5,208 bases of DNA from Pseudomonadales bacterium (GTDB lineage: Bacteria; Pseudomonadota; Gammaproteobacteria; Pseudomonadales; DT-91): assembly GCA_013215025.1 (NCBI GenBank), contig JABSRR010000068.1:12415-17622 (forward strand). Reading direction: 5' to 3'. Shown piece by piece: positions 1 through 5,208 of this stretch. The position numbers and the translations under genes are program-made. The notes beneath the pieces were generated by a model. The model made no database searches and had not been told where the DNA came from. It saw nothing but the letters and a program-made list of their open reading frames with translations. Every line of letters starts with the position of its first letter. The stretch's first letter is position 1.

Positions 1-177
1 AGCGAACCAGGCACAGTTGCCTATAATGAAGAGCTTGGCAAAATGACCGCGCTTAGTTATCCCGTTATTGCATTGCCCAGCATGCTGGTCATGGGTAGCG
101 CGCTATTTTATTTTATGCGTAAAATTCAAGCCCTAACCGGCCATCAACTTGAAGACTTTTTGGCGATTCAGTCCTAA
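1..177 (+). CDS. VC0807-family membrane protein, C-terminal fragment
   Basis: This is the last 58 codons of a gene that begins before the window, read in frame 1 and ending in TAA at 175-177. The visible peptide has a short soluble stretch (PGTVAYNEELGKMTALSYP), a hydrophobic membrane segment (about VIALPSMLVMGSALFYF) and an amphipathic tail with LTGHQLEDFL. From memory, this order (GT-x-x-(F/Y)NEELG-x-MT, then SYPVIA-(L/I)-PSM, then LTG-x-x-LE) matches the C-terminus of the VC0807 family, integral inner-membrane proteins of unknown function distantly like YciB. It sits 9 bases before a YciI gene, and its stop codon overlaps that gene's ribosome site, which suggests co-transcription and coupled translation. 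Family assignment is fairly likely; function is unknown. Confidence 0.7.
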   Translation, partial: SEPGTVAYNEELGKMTALSYPVIALPSMLVMGSALFYFMRKIQALTGHQLEDFLAIQS

Positions 178-186
178 GGAAAAAAC

Positions 187-486
187 ATGTTATATGCCAT
201 TGTCAGTACTGACATTGAGGATTCTTTGTCTCGTCGCTTACAAGCCAGACCTGCACATTTAGCGCGTTTAGAACAGTTAAAAAGCCAAGGTCGATTAGAA
301 TTGGCCGGCCCTAACCCTGCCATTGACAGCGAGAATCCTGCCGAAGCAGGCTTCACTGGCAGTATTGTTATTGCTCAGTTTGACTCATTGGCAGAGGCCG
401 AAGCTTGGGCAGAAGATGACCCTTATGTTAGCGCTGGCGTATACCAATCGGTATCAATCAAACCCTTTAAAAAGGTTTTACCCTGA
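187..486 (+). CDS. YciI-family protein (YCII-related domain)
   Basis: A 99-residue protein of the small YciI family, which has a ferredoxin-like alpha/beta fold and usually forms dimers. Seen here: an N-terminal strand MLYAIVSTD, the helix with [12 protein letters not shown] carrying the family's conserved His (H24), the AGPNP turn at 40-44, the strand SIVIAQFDS at 59-67, and the helix ending in [13 protein letters not shown] with the conserved Asp-Pro-Tyr (D78-Y80). Family knowledge: H24 is part of a proposed His/Asp active-site pair, but most members have no proven reaction, and related domains act in chlorocatechol dehalogenation. The start is the ATG at 187, preceded by an AAGGA ribosome site at 176-180 that overlaps the upstream stop. 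Length is full for the family and no key residue is missing. Domain call is confident; substrate is unknown. Confidence 0.93.
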   Translation: MLYAIVSTDIEDSLSRRLQARPAHLARLEQLKSQGRLELAGPNPAIDSENPAEAGFTGSIVIAQFDSLAEAEAWAEDDPYVSAGVYQSVSIKPFKKVLP

Positions 487-527
487 ATTAATAGGCTTTT
501 ACCTTCGTTAAAACATTCAACCGTTTG

Positions 528-533
528 TAGGAA
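528..533 (+). promoter_or_regulatory. Ribosome binding site supporting a GTG start
   Basis: TAGGAA lies 5 bases before the GTG at 539. It supports this non-ATG codon as the start, and the frame then opens directly into a clean signal peptide. The next in-frame ATG (codon 64) lies inside the SH3 domain, so it cannot be the start. Confidence 0.7.
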
Positions 534-538
534 TATTC

Positions 539-1300
539 GTGATCGATTTCGCTCGCTATCAACTATTTTTTATCGTGGTCATCTTAACAACCCTATTGCC
601 GTCATTCGCTTATGCGCAGAACCCAGCTGCTTCGCAGACGGCAGCAGAGGCCACCTCAACCGATGCAAGTGCAGCTGCCGATGTACTAAACTTACCCCGT
701 TATATCAGTGATGTGCTATATGTGCCCATGCGCTCTGGCGCCAGTACTAAAAACCGTATTGTTCACAAAGGTTTGAAAAGCGGAACCAAGGTTACCTTAC
801 TTGCCACCGAAGAAGGCTGGAGCCAGATTAAAACCAGCCGAGGCACCGTTGGCTGGATGCAGAATCGTTACCTCACTGCCGAGCCAACCGCGCAAATCAA
901 GCTTGGCAGAGCTCAACAGCAAATTCAGCAGCTTAGCGCAAGCTCGGGTCCCCTGAGTGAAAAATTGTTAGACGCGCAACAATATATTGAAGATCTCGAA
1001 AACCAACAGCAAGCCCATACGGTAAAGCTTAACAGCCTGAACAAAGAACTCGACCGAGTGCGTAATCTCTCTGCGAACGAATTAGCGATAAATGAAAACA
1101 ACAAGCAGCTAATGCAACAAAATGATGATATGCGCAATCAGATCGACACGCTTCGTGCGGAAAATACCCGACTAAGTCAAGAGCTTCGCTCTAATAGCTT
1201 TATGTACGGTGCTCTCACTATTATTCTAGGCATTATTATCACCCTCATCGTACAGAACTTTAGTCGTTCGAAACGACGCTCTGAGTGGGGATCATTCTAA
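539..1300 (+). CDS. SH3-domain, coiled-coil membrane protein (TIGR04211 / YgiM-like)
   Basis: A 253-residue envelope protein. Residues 1-26 form a signal peptide (hydrophobic 9-20, likely cut after AYA at 26). A low-complexity Ala/Ser/Thr linker follows to about 50. A bacterial SH3 domain spans about 53-116, with YVPMRSGAS, LKSGTKVTLL, EEGWSQI and TVGWMQNRYL. Residues 120-218 are a long Gln/Asn/Leu-rich coiled coil. A single membrane helix spans 221-241, and the protein ends in a short basic tail closing in RRSEWGSF. This layout is that of the TIGR04211 SH3 proteins, which include E. coli YgiM. The SH3 and coiled coil should face the periplasm and the tail the cytoplasm. Bacterial SH3 domains often bind cell-wall peptides, but no function is established for this family. 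The start is GTG with a ribosome site at 528-533. A 52-base gap precedes it and ppiA follows after 36 bases. Confidence 0.88.
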   Translation: MIDFARYQLFFIVVILTTLLPSFAYAQNPAASQTAAEATSTDASAAADVLNLPRYISDVLYVPMRSGASTKNRIVHKGLKSGTKVTLLATEEGWSQIKTSRGTVGWMQNRYLTAEPTAQIKLGRAQQQIQQLSASSGPLSEKLLDAQQYIEDLENQQQAHTVKLNSLNKELDRVRNLSANELAINENNKQLMQQNDDMRNQIDTLRAENTRLSQELRSNSFMYGALTIILGIIITLIVQNFSRSKRRSEWGSF

Positions 1301-1336
1301 AAACAGGCCATTCATCGCAGAAAAAGGAACAGACTT

Positions 1337-1912
1337 ATGCGACATACCCTTGTTAAATTTTCCGTTACAGCGCTGTTAGCAATCGCGCTTGGCTTAAGCT
1401 TAGCGTCAACGGCAATGGCGGAAAATACGCGCCTTTTAATCACAACCAACAAAGGCCAATTTAAAATCGAACTTTATGACCAGCAGGCCCCAATAACGGT
1501 AAAAAACTTCTTAAGCTATGTTGACAGTGGATTCTACAAAGGCACGATTTTTCACCGTCTGATTCCTGGATTTATGATTCAAGGTGGCGGATTTACCAAA
1601 GAGCTGGCACAAAAAGACACCAAAGCTGCCATCAAAAATGAAGCCAAAGTTGAACTTAAAAACTTACGCGGCACCCTAGCCATGGCGAGACGTTCGTCGC
1701 CCGACTCAGCTACCAGTCAATTTTTTATCAATTATATTGATAACCCGCACCTCGACTACCGAGATTATAATGTTGGCTATGCGGTTTTTGGCAAAGTGGA
1801 AAACATGTCGGTTATTGATGCATGGGAGAATTTACCTACCGGCACCATCAGTATTTACAATAATGTGCCTAAGGATGCGATTGAAATTCTAAATATTGAG
1901 TATCTAAAGTAA
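1337..1912 (+). CDS. ppiA: Periplasmic peptidyl-prolyl cis-trans isomerase (cyclophilin, PpiA-type)
   Basis: A 191-residue secreted cyclophilin that catalyses cis-trans isomerisation of X-Pro bonds in proteins folding in the periplasm. Residues 1-28 are a signal peptide, likely cut after AMA. The cyclophilin domain fills 31-190. The catalytic signature FHRLIPGFMIQGGGF is at 72-86, with the active-site Arg at R74 and the conserved Gln at Q82. The substrate-pocket block MARRSSPDSATSQFFI is at 116-131 and GYAVFGKV at 147-154. The end (YNNVPKDAIEIL) also matches E. coli PpiA, which is nearly the same length (190 residues). The ATG at 1337 follows an AAGGAA ribosome site at 1324-1329. It lies between an SH3 membrane protein and pdxJ, with the stop only 8 bases before pdxJ. 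The function is confident; the ppiA symbol rests on the PpiA-like sequence and signal peptide. Confidence 0.95.
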   Translation: MRHTLVKFSVTALLAIALGLSLASTAMAENTRLLITTNKGQFKIELYDQQAPITVKNFLSYVDSGFYKGTIFHRLIPGFMIQGGGFTKELAQKDTKAAIKNEAKVELKNLRGTLAMARRSSPDSATSQFFINYIDNPHLDYRDYNVGYAVFGKVENMSVIDAWENLPTGTISIYNNVPKDAIEILNIEYLK

Positions 1913-1920
1913 TCGCCCCG

Positions 1921-2676
1921 ATGAGTATCGATCTATCAGTCAATATTAATAAAATTGCGTTAATTCGTAATTCACGCGAAGGTAACAACCCTGATTTAAT
2001 CGACTATGCTCAGCAATGTATCAACTTTGGCGCGAACGGCATTACCGTGCACCCTCGCCCTGACCAACGACACATCCGCGCACAAGATTGTCTAGCGTTA
2101 AAACAGCTGACCGATGGGCAAGTAGAGTTCAATATTGAGGGTAACCCCTATGCCAAGGCGATGCCCTCTTCGCGCAAAGACGTCGCTGATTACCCAGGCC
2201 TCATGGCCTTGTTATCTGAATGCCGACCTGCACAAGCCACTTTGGTGCCGGATTCAGATGCACAGCTCACCTCTGACCATGGCTTTGATTTATCGGGTGA
2301 CAATGCAGAACTCGCCGACATAATTCAAGAGATTCAACATTTTGGATGTCGTGTCAGCTTGTTTATGGACCCAGACTGTCAACAGATTGAGCAGGCTGCC
2401 AATATTGGCGCTGACCGGGTTGAACTATATACCGGACCTTATGCATGGTCAGACAATCTTGCAGAAAGCTTTATTGCTTATAATCGTGCCGCAGCATTTG
2501 CGACCTCATTAGGCCTTGGTGTTAACGCCGGTCACGATCTGAACCTTGATAACCTAGCCGTTTTTTCTAAGCTTACCGGCCTACTTGAAGTATCTATTGG
2601 TCATGCGATAACTGTTGACGCACTGCAGATGGGTCTAGAACAGACGATTCAGGCCTATTTATCATTGCTTAGATAA
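1921..2676 (+). CDS. pdxJ: Pyridoxine 5'-phosphate synthase, Bacteroidota-like sequence type
   Basis: A 251-residue TIM-barrel enzyme that condenses 1-deoxyxylulose 5-phosphate with 1-amino-acetone 3-phosphate to pyridoxine 5'-phosphate in the DXP-dependent vitamin B6 pathway of the cytosol. Motifs in order: LSVNINKIALIRNSR (5-19), GITVHPRPDQRHIR (40-53, His44 and Arg46 in the active site), FNIEGNP (70-76, catalytic-region Glu73), TLVPD (107-111), GADRVELYTGPYA (163-175, Glu168), VNAGHDLNLDNL (201-212, His205) and VSIGHAI (224-230). Length is normal. In most Proteobacteria the first motif reads NIDHVATLRNAR and the second VHLREDRRHI; the NINK and HPRPD forms here are those I know from Bacteroidota enzymes. 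The ATG at 1921 is the only start that preserves the first barrel strand. No proper ribosome site precedes it, and the ppiA stop is 8 bases upstream, so translation may depend on coupling. Confidence 0.93.
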   Translation: MSIDLSVNINKIALIRNSREGNNPDLIDYAQQCINFGANGITVHPRPDQRHIRAQDCLALKQLTDGQVEFNIEGNPYAKAMPSSRKDVADYPGLMALLSECRPAQATLVPDSDAQLTSDHGFDLSGDNAELADIIQEIQHFGCRVSLFMDPDCQQIEQAANIGADRVELYTGPYAWSDNLAESFIAYNRAAAFATSLGLGVNAGHDLNLDNLAVFSKLTGLLEVSIGHAITVDALQMGLEQTIQAYLSLLR

Positions 2677-2686
2677 CGAGTTTTAG

Positions 2687-2710
2687 CTCTCTAACTCTCT
2701 AACTCTCTAG
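2687..2710. repeat. Three tandem copies of an 8-base CTCTCTAA unit
   Basis: Two exact copies of CTCTCTAA (2687-2694 and 2695-2702) are followed by CTCTCTAG (2703-2710) and a partial CTCT. The array starts 10 bases after the pdxJ stop, in the convergent gap. Related sequence occurs in the other two intergenic regions of the - strand block. Confidence 0.85.
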
Positions 2711-2788
2711 CTCTGCTTACCCTATCGCCTCTTTCTCTTTTGCTAGCTGTTTAAAATAAGCCCCAAAAATGGCTGCGTTACGCATAAA

Positions 2789-2808
2789 AAGGCGCTTAAC
2801 AGCGCCTT
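2789..2808 (-). terminator. Rho-independent terminator of the lipoprotein gene
   Basis: A perfect 8-base-pair stem, AAGGCGCT paired with AGCGCCTT, closes a 4-base loop. Read on the - strand it starts 32 bases past the lipoprotein stop codon and the GC-rich stem runs into five T residues (complement of 2786-2790) before ATGCG. On the + strand the stem is followed only by CATCATTTAAAAATTTT, a poor T tract. It may therefore stop pdxJ transcripts only weakly, although it is the only strong hairpin in the convergent gap. Confidence 0.8.
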
Positions 2809-2840
2809 CATCATTTAAAAATTTTCATCCTGACGTTTAT

Positions 2841-4283
2841 TTATGGTAGGGCTACACTCACATTGACCAGCTCTGCTGCACCGCTGGCGGAGTTTTTGAT
2901 CGCAGCAAACTGCTGACTTAAGCCAGACTTCAGGCTGGCATCACCATCTAAAGCCAAAGTAAACAGTGCTGTGCTTACTTGACCATTACGCGTGATCGCA
3001 AGCGAATAGGTATCATCTTGACTAGGATTACGCACATAGAATGTGACAGAGCCGCCAAACTGCAAGCCTGAGGCAATTAAGGTGCTAGCATCGAGAAAGC
3101 CATCTTTGGTTAGATGTAAATCAACCACTGGCGCATCCTCATCACTGTCACCGGGTACAAGATGAACCAGCTGCAAGGACGCGTAATTTGAAAGCTGCCT
3201 AAAGTCGTCCGTCGACTTAAGAGGAGCAGTTAACGGACCGCTCTGATCTACATCACCAAAAAAATAAACCGTTTGCGCTACGCCTGCACCAATGCGTAGA
3301 TTATCGCTCCACGATGTTGACACACCCGCGTCGAATGACAATCGATAATTGCCAGTCGCTATCTCTTGGTATTCACTGCTGGATCCATAGGCCACATCGG
3401 TGGCTGACGCACTGTCCGATAAAGCCGATACAGTCACAGAATCTAAATAAGATGTGATATCGTCTTCGACATCCACCAAGGCATTGACAAATTTCACCAA
3501 GCCAGTTTCACCATCTAATTGGTTGCGCCAGATTTCGGGCGAAAAGCCTACTGCATAATAATAGGCAGCAATAGTATTTGACTCTAAGCCCACACTTTCG
3601 GCTAATACAATGGCCTGCTCTCTGGCGTCATAAATCACCTCGCGACCACTGCGATAAACGATATTTGCACTATCGCTCGGCGAGGTGCCGGCGAGCACTA
3701 CAATTAATTCCTGTGATGACTCATCAATGACAATCTCGTCAGAGGTTTCTGCAAAACTTAAACTGGCTTGCAACGTTGCTTCAGCAGCATCGGCACCATC
3801 TCTGGCAAGGTAAATATCAACATCCGGCCGATTCGCGCCGGTATATAAATGCGTGACGTTGAAGTAAATGTTTTCATCGTTATCTTCATCGGCAAAATCA
3901 TCATCACGAGCCATTTCAAGACTGGCGATCTGGGCGTTATTCTGTGCAATTGCGCCATAAATGACTTGGAATTTATTACGATCTGGGCGTACATTAAACT
4001 TCACATCGCGCGCGATGGTTTCGTTATTGGCTAGGTTTTGCTGGTCAATCTCAACCAAATCGACCGTATAGCCACCCTCGGTCAATGCAACACTGCTACT
4101 AAATTGCTCAAAACGTAAGGTGCCATAATTGCGGTCATTGCCTTCAATTCTTACCTGTGCTGCATCTGTGACAAGATGAAGAAAAACACTATTGCCGTCT
4201 CGGTTATCATCATCGTCATCGTTGCTGCACGCAGAGATAAATAAAATAACCGATAAAGACAGTAGAAATTGCCTGAACAACAT
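2841..4283 (-). CDS. Surface or periplasmic lipoprotein with four DUF4397-like units
   Basis: A 480-residue predicted lipoprotein. Residues 1-18 are a lipoprotein signal peptide ending in lipobox ISA-C, with Cys19 as lipidation site. Ser at +2 is not an inner-membrane retention signal, so outer-membrane sorting is likely. An Asp-rich linker (five Asp at 22-26) follows. Four beta-rich units then begin with similar strands: VFLHLVTDA (33), IYFNVTHLY (139), LVKFVNALV (262) and LQLVHLVPG (370). Units 1 and 3 share the pattern YG, then about 18 residues, then G-x-Y, typical of DUF4397 domains (YG near 53 and GGY near 70; YGSSSEY and GNY near 299-313). Acidic stretches at about 126-138 and 378-384 might bind cations (inference). 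The enzymatic or binding role is unknown. The ATG at 4283 is preferred over a TTG 18 bases upstream because only it has a ribosome site. It is read after the crotonase gene but seems to have its own promoter. Confidence 0.8.
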   Translation of the reverse strand: MLFRQFLLSLSVILFISACSNDDDDDNRDGNSVFLHLVTDAAQVRIEGNDRNYGTLRFEQFSSSVALTEGGYTVDLVEIDQQNLANNETIARDVKFNVRPDRNKFQVIYGAIAQNNAQIASLEMARDDDFADEDNDENIYFNVTHLYTGANRPDVDIYLARDGADAAEATLQASLSFAETSDEIVIDESSQELIVVLAGTSPSDSANIVYRSGREVIYDAREQAIVLAESVGLESNTIAAYYYAVGFSPEIWRNQLDGETGLVKFVNALVDVEDDITSYLDSVTVSALSDSASATDVAYGSSSEYQEIATGNYRLSFDAGVSTSWSDNLRIGAGVAQTVYFFGDVDQSGPLTAPLKSTDDFRQLSNYASLQLVHLVPGDSDEDAPVVDLHLTKDGFLDASTLIASGLQFGGSVTFYVRNPSQDDTYSLAITRNGQVSTALFTLALDGDASLKSGLSQQFAAIKNSASGAAELVNVSVALP

Positions 4284-4289
4284 ATCAAT

Positions 4290-4295
4290 ACCTAA
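4290..4295 (-). promoter_or_regulatory. Ribosome binding site fixing the lipoprotein start
   Basis: TTAGGT on the - strand lies 6 bases before the ATG at 4283. A possible TTG start at 4301 has no such site and would add six residues (TTG, then VLGID) ahead of a normal lipoprotein signal peptide, so the ATG is chosen. Confidence 0.65.
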
Positions 4296-4315
4296 AACCA
4301 ATTAAAGAGCTAGAG

Positions 4316-4321
4316 ATTATA
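4316..4321 (-). promoter_or_regulatory. Candidate -10 box of the lipoprotein gene
   Basis: A consensus TATAAT on the - strand lies 32 bases before the lipoprotein ATG. The 17-base spacing points to a poor -35 (TCGTTT), so the promoter is weak, activator-dependent, or only fortuitous in AT-rich sequence. Confidence 0.45.
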
Positions 4322-4322
4322 A

Positions 4323-4351
4323 AATAAGTCTCTAAAGGAAACGAGCTTATT
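4323..4351 (-). terminator. Possible weak terminator or attenuator after the crotonase gene
   Basis: AATAAG-T-CTC (4323-4332) can pair with GAG-CTTATT (4343-4351), giving a nine-pair stem with one bulged base and a 10-base loop. On the - strand it begins 5 bases after the crotonase stop and is followed by TTATAAT, a modest T tract that is also the candidate lipoprotein -10 box. The stem is mostly A-T, so it would leak. Confidence 0.3.
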
Positions 4352-4356
4352 CATAC

Positions 4357-5112
4357 TTAAAAATTCGAGAAATCGGGCTTTCGTTTCTCAAGGAAGGCAG
4401 TCATCGCTTCTTTCGCCGCGTCACCATTTAAACCCTTAATAAACTCTGTTAATTCAGCATCTAATCGCGTTCTCAATGACTCTTCGTCGCGGCGCAAAAG
4501 TGCTTTCGTAGCAATAAGGCTTGATCTAGGCTTGCTGGCTAGCTTTGCAGCAAAAGCGTTTGCGCAAGATAAGGCCGAATCATTCTCTACCACTTCTGTA
4601 ATAAAACCTGCAGATCTTGCATTAGCTGCAGAAAATTGATCGCCCGTTAATAACCATTCAGCGGCTTTTTGATAGCCTACCAGCCGCGGCAGCAACAAAG
4701 AGGCCGCAGCCTCTGGCACTAAACCAAGGTTGGCAAAAGGCATAGCAAACACCGCGCCTTCTGAAGCGATAACCCTATCACAGTGAAGTAACATAGTGGC
4801 TCCTACACCTACCGCAATGCCTTCAACAGCTGCGATCAATGGCAGCTGACAATCAATCAGCGCAGTCAAGAATTGATAAACCGAGCTGTCTTTATCCATA
4901 TTAGGGTTTGCCAAAAAATCAGCTAAATCATTGCCCGCAGAAAACACGCCCTCTGAGCCACTGATGATGATCGATTTAATGGTAGGATTATGATTCGCCG
5001 CAATGATCGCATTAGCGATATCTTGATACATCTGAGCGGTAAGCGCATTTTTTTTATCAGCGCGTGACATGGTAATCGTTAAAATTGACTGATGGGTGTT
5101 GGTGATAATCAT
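4357..5112 (-). CDS. Crotonase-fold enzyme, likely enoyl-CoA isomerase
   Basis: A 251-residue member of the enoyl-CoA hydratase/isomerase (crotonase) family, acting on acyl-CoA thioesters in the cytosol. Seen: an N-terminal NALT motif (22-25), the first oxyanion-hole block FSAGNDLADF (57-66), the second block GIAVGVGATM (98-107), LGLVPEAAASLLLPRLVG (129-146), and a C-terminal helical part ending KRKPDFSNF. Counting from the shared CD pair (C111-D112), the two hydratase glutamates (Glu144 and Glu164 of rat mitochondrial hydratase) fall on Thr106 and Phe126, so hydration is unlikely. Glu134 in VPEAAAS sits where delta3-delta2-enoyl-CoA isomerases of the ECI2/Eci1 type carry their catalytic acid, making isomerisation the better guess. 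The ATG at 5112 has an AGAGAG site 6 bases upstream. Length is normal. The lipoprotein gene follows 73 bases downstream. Confidence 0.88.
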   Translation of the reverse strand: MIITNTHQSILTITMSRADKKNALTAQMYQDIANAIIAANHNPTIKSIIISGSEGVFSAGNDLADFLANPNMDKDSSVYQFLTALIDCQLPLIAAVEGIAVGVGATMLLHCDRVIASEGAVFAMPFANLGLVPEAAASLLLPRLVGYQKAAEWLLTGDQFSAANARSAGFITEVVENDSALSCANAFAAKLASKPRSSLIATKALLRRDEESLRTRLDAELTEFIKGLNGDAAKEAMTAFLEKRKPDFSNF

Positions 5113-5153
5113 GGATAGCTCTCTAGAAATGCGCCTTCGATAATATTAAATAT

Positions 5154-5208
5154 ATGACGAGTGAAAGAAAAATGCTTGCTGAAATTTTATATGTCAGCGC
5201 AACCTATT
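5154..5208 (+). CDS. Possible sugar O-acetyltransferase, N-terminal fragment
   Basis: An open frame starts at ATG 5154 and continues past the window end. It shows only 18 residues, MTSERKMLAEILYVSATY. From memory, maltose/galactoside-type acetyltransferases start with MTEREKMLAGELYDASDPEL or close variants, and the M-T-x-E-x-K-M-L-A-x-x-L-Y spacing fits. Those enzymes transfer acetyl from acetyl-CoA to sugars and contain left-handed hexapeptide repeats, none visible here. It is divergent from the crotonase gene, with only 41 bases between starts. No ribosome site precedes the ATG; a second ATG at 5172 has a weak GAAAG before it but would drop the first six residues of the motif. The call rests on a short match. 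Confidence 0.45.
   Translation, partial: MTSERKMLAEILYVSATY

Noticed and set aside
460..478. AAACC...GGTTT hairpin at the end of the YciI gene
   Set aside because: The stem is five pairs and AT-rich, it lies within codons, and it is followed by TACCCTG and not a T tract, so a terminator call is not supported.
174..511. Short frames on both strands overlapping the YciI gene
   Set aside because: The YciI frame is a clear family match, and these alternatives have no support.
925..1137. 70-codon - strand reading frame inside the SH3 protein gene
   Set aside because: It lies opposite the coiled-coil region, has no ribosome site, and its Ser/Cys/Phe-rich product is what Gln/Asn/Leu-rich coding gives on the opposite strand.
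2135..2323. 62-codon + strand frame within pdxJ
   Set aside because: It is out of frame with a well-conserved enzyme, and its translation resembles nothing.
2751..2786. Small hairpins AGCC...GGCT and TGCG-TTA-CGCA
   Set aside because: Each has only four pairs, with no T tract or recognisable RNA fold; not enough for a terminator, riboswitch or small RNA.
3758..4034. Overlapping short frames on both strands inside the lipoprotein gene
   Set aside because: They lie inside the confident lipoprotein frame, resemble no family, and have no upstream ribosome site.
4284..4301. TTG start adding six residues to the lipoprotein
   Set aside because: There is no ribosome site before it, whereas the ATG at 4283 has TTAGGT at the right distance and gives a standard lipoprotein signal peptide.

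Overview
The window reads as ordinary chromosome from a moderate-GC gammaproteobacterium, probably marine. The evidence is a tail like the VC0807 family, a YciI protein, a periplasmic cyclophilin very close to E. coli PpiA, and an SH3/coiled-coil membrane protein of the YgiM (TIGR04211) type. No phage, IS, CRISPR, tRNA or rRNA signal was seen.

Positions 1-2676 carry five genes in a row on the + strand: the last 58 codons of a VC0807-type membrane protein, a YciI-family protein, a secreted SH3/coiled-coil protein anchored by a C-terminal membrane helix, a periplasmic peptidyl-prolyl isomerase (ppiA), and a pyridoxine 5'-phosphate synthase (pdxJ). Gaps are 9, 52, 36 and 8 bases, with no obvious terminator inside, so co-transcription is plausible. 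Two of the products act at the envelope. PdxJ is a cytosolic vitamin B6 enzyme and appears to share only transcription with them.

Positions 2677-2840 are the convergent gap. It holds a short CTCTCTAA tandem repeat and a strong hairpin terminator that best serves the - strand.

Positions 2841-5112 carry two - strand genes. A crotonase-fold enzyme, isomerase-like by its active-site residues, is read first. A 480-residue lipoprotein with four DUF4397-like beta units follows. The 73-base gap between them contains a good -10 box and a possible weak hairpin, so the lipoprotein probably has its own promoter. At the right edge a divergent + strand reading frame starts at 5154 and runs off the window; its 18 visible residues resemble the start of sugar (maltose-type) O-acetyltransferases.

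The most notable points are a PdxJ of the Bacteroidota sequence type in a proteobacterial neighbourhood, a crotonase lacking both hydratase glutamates but keeping an isomerase-position glutamate, the repetitive acidic lipoprotein, and a shared TAGCTCTCTA-like motif in the three intergenic regions around the - strand block. I found no clear evidence of an undescribed multi-gene system.
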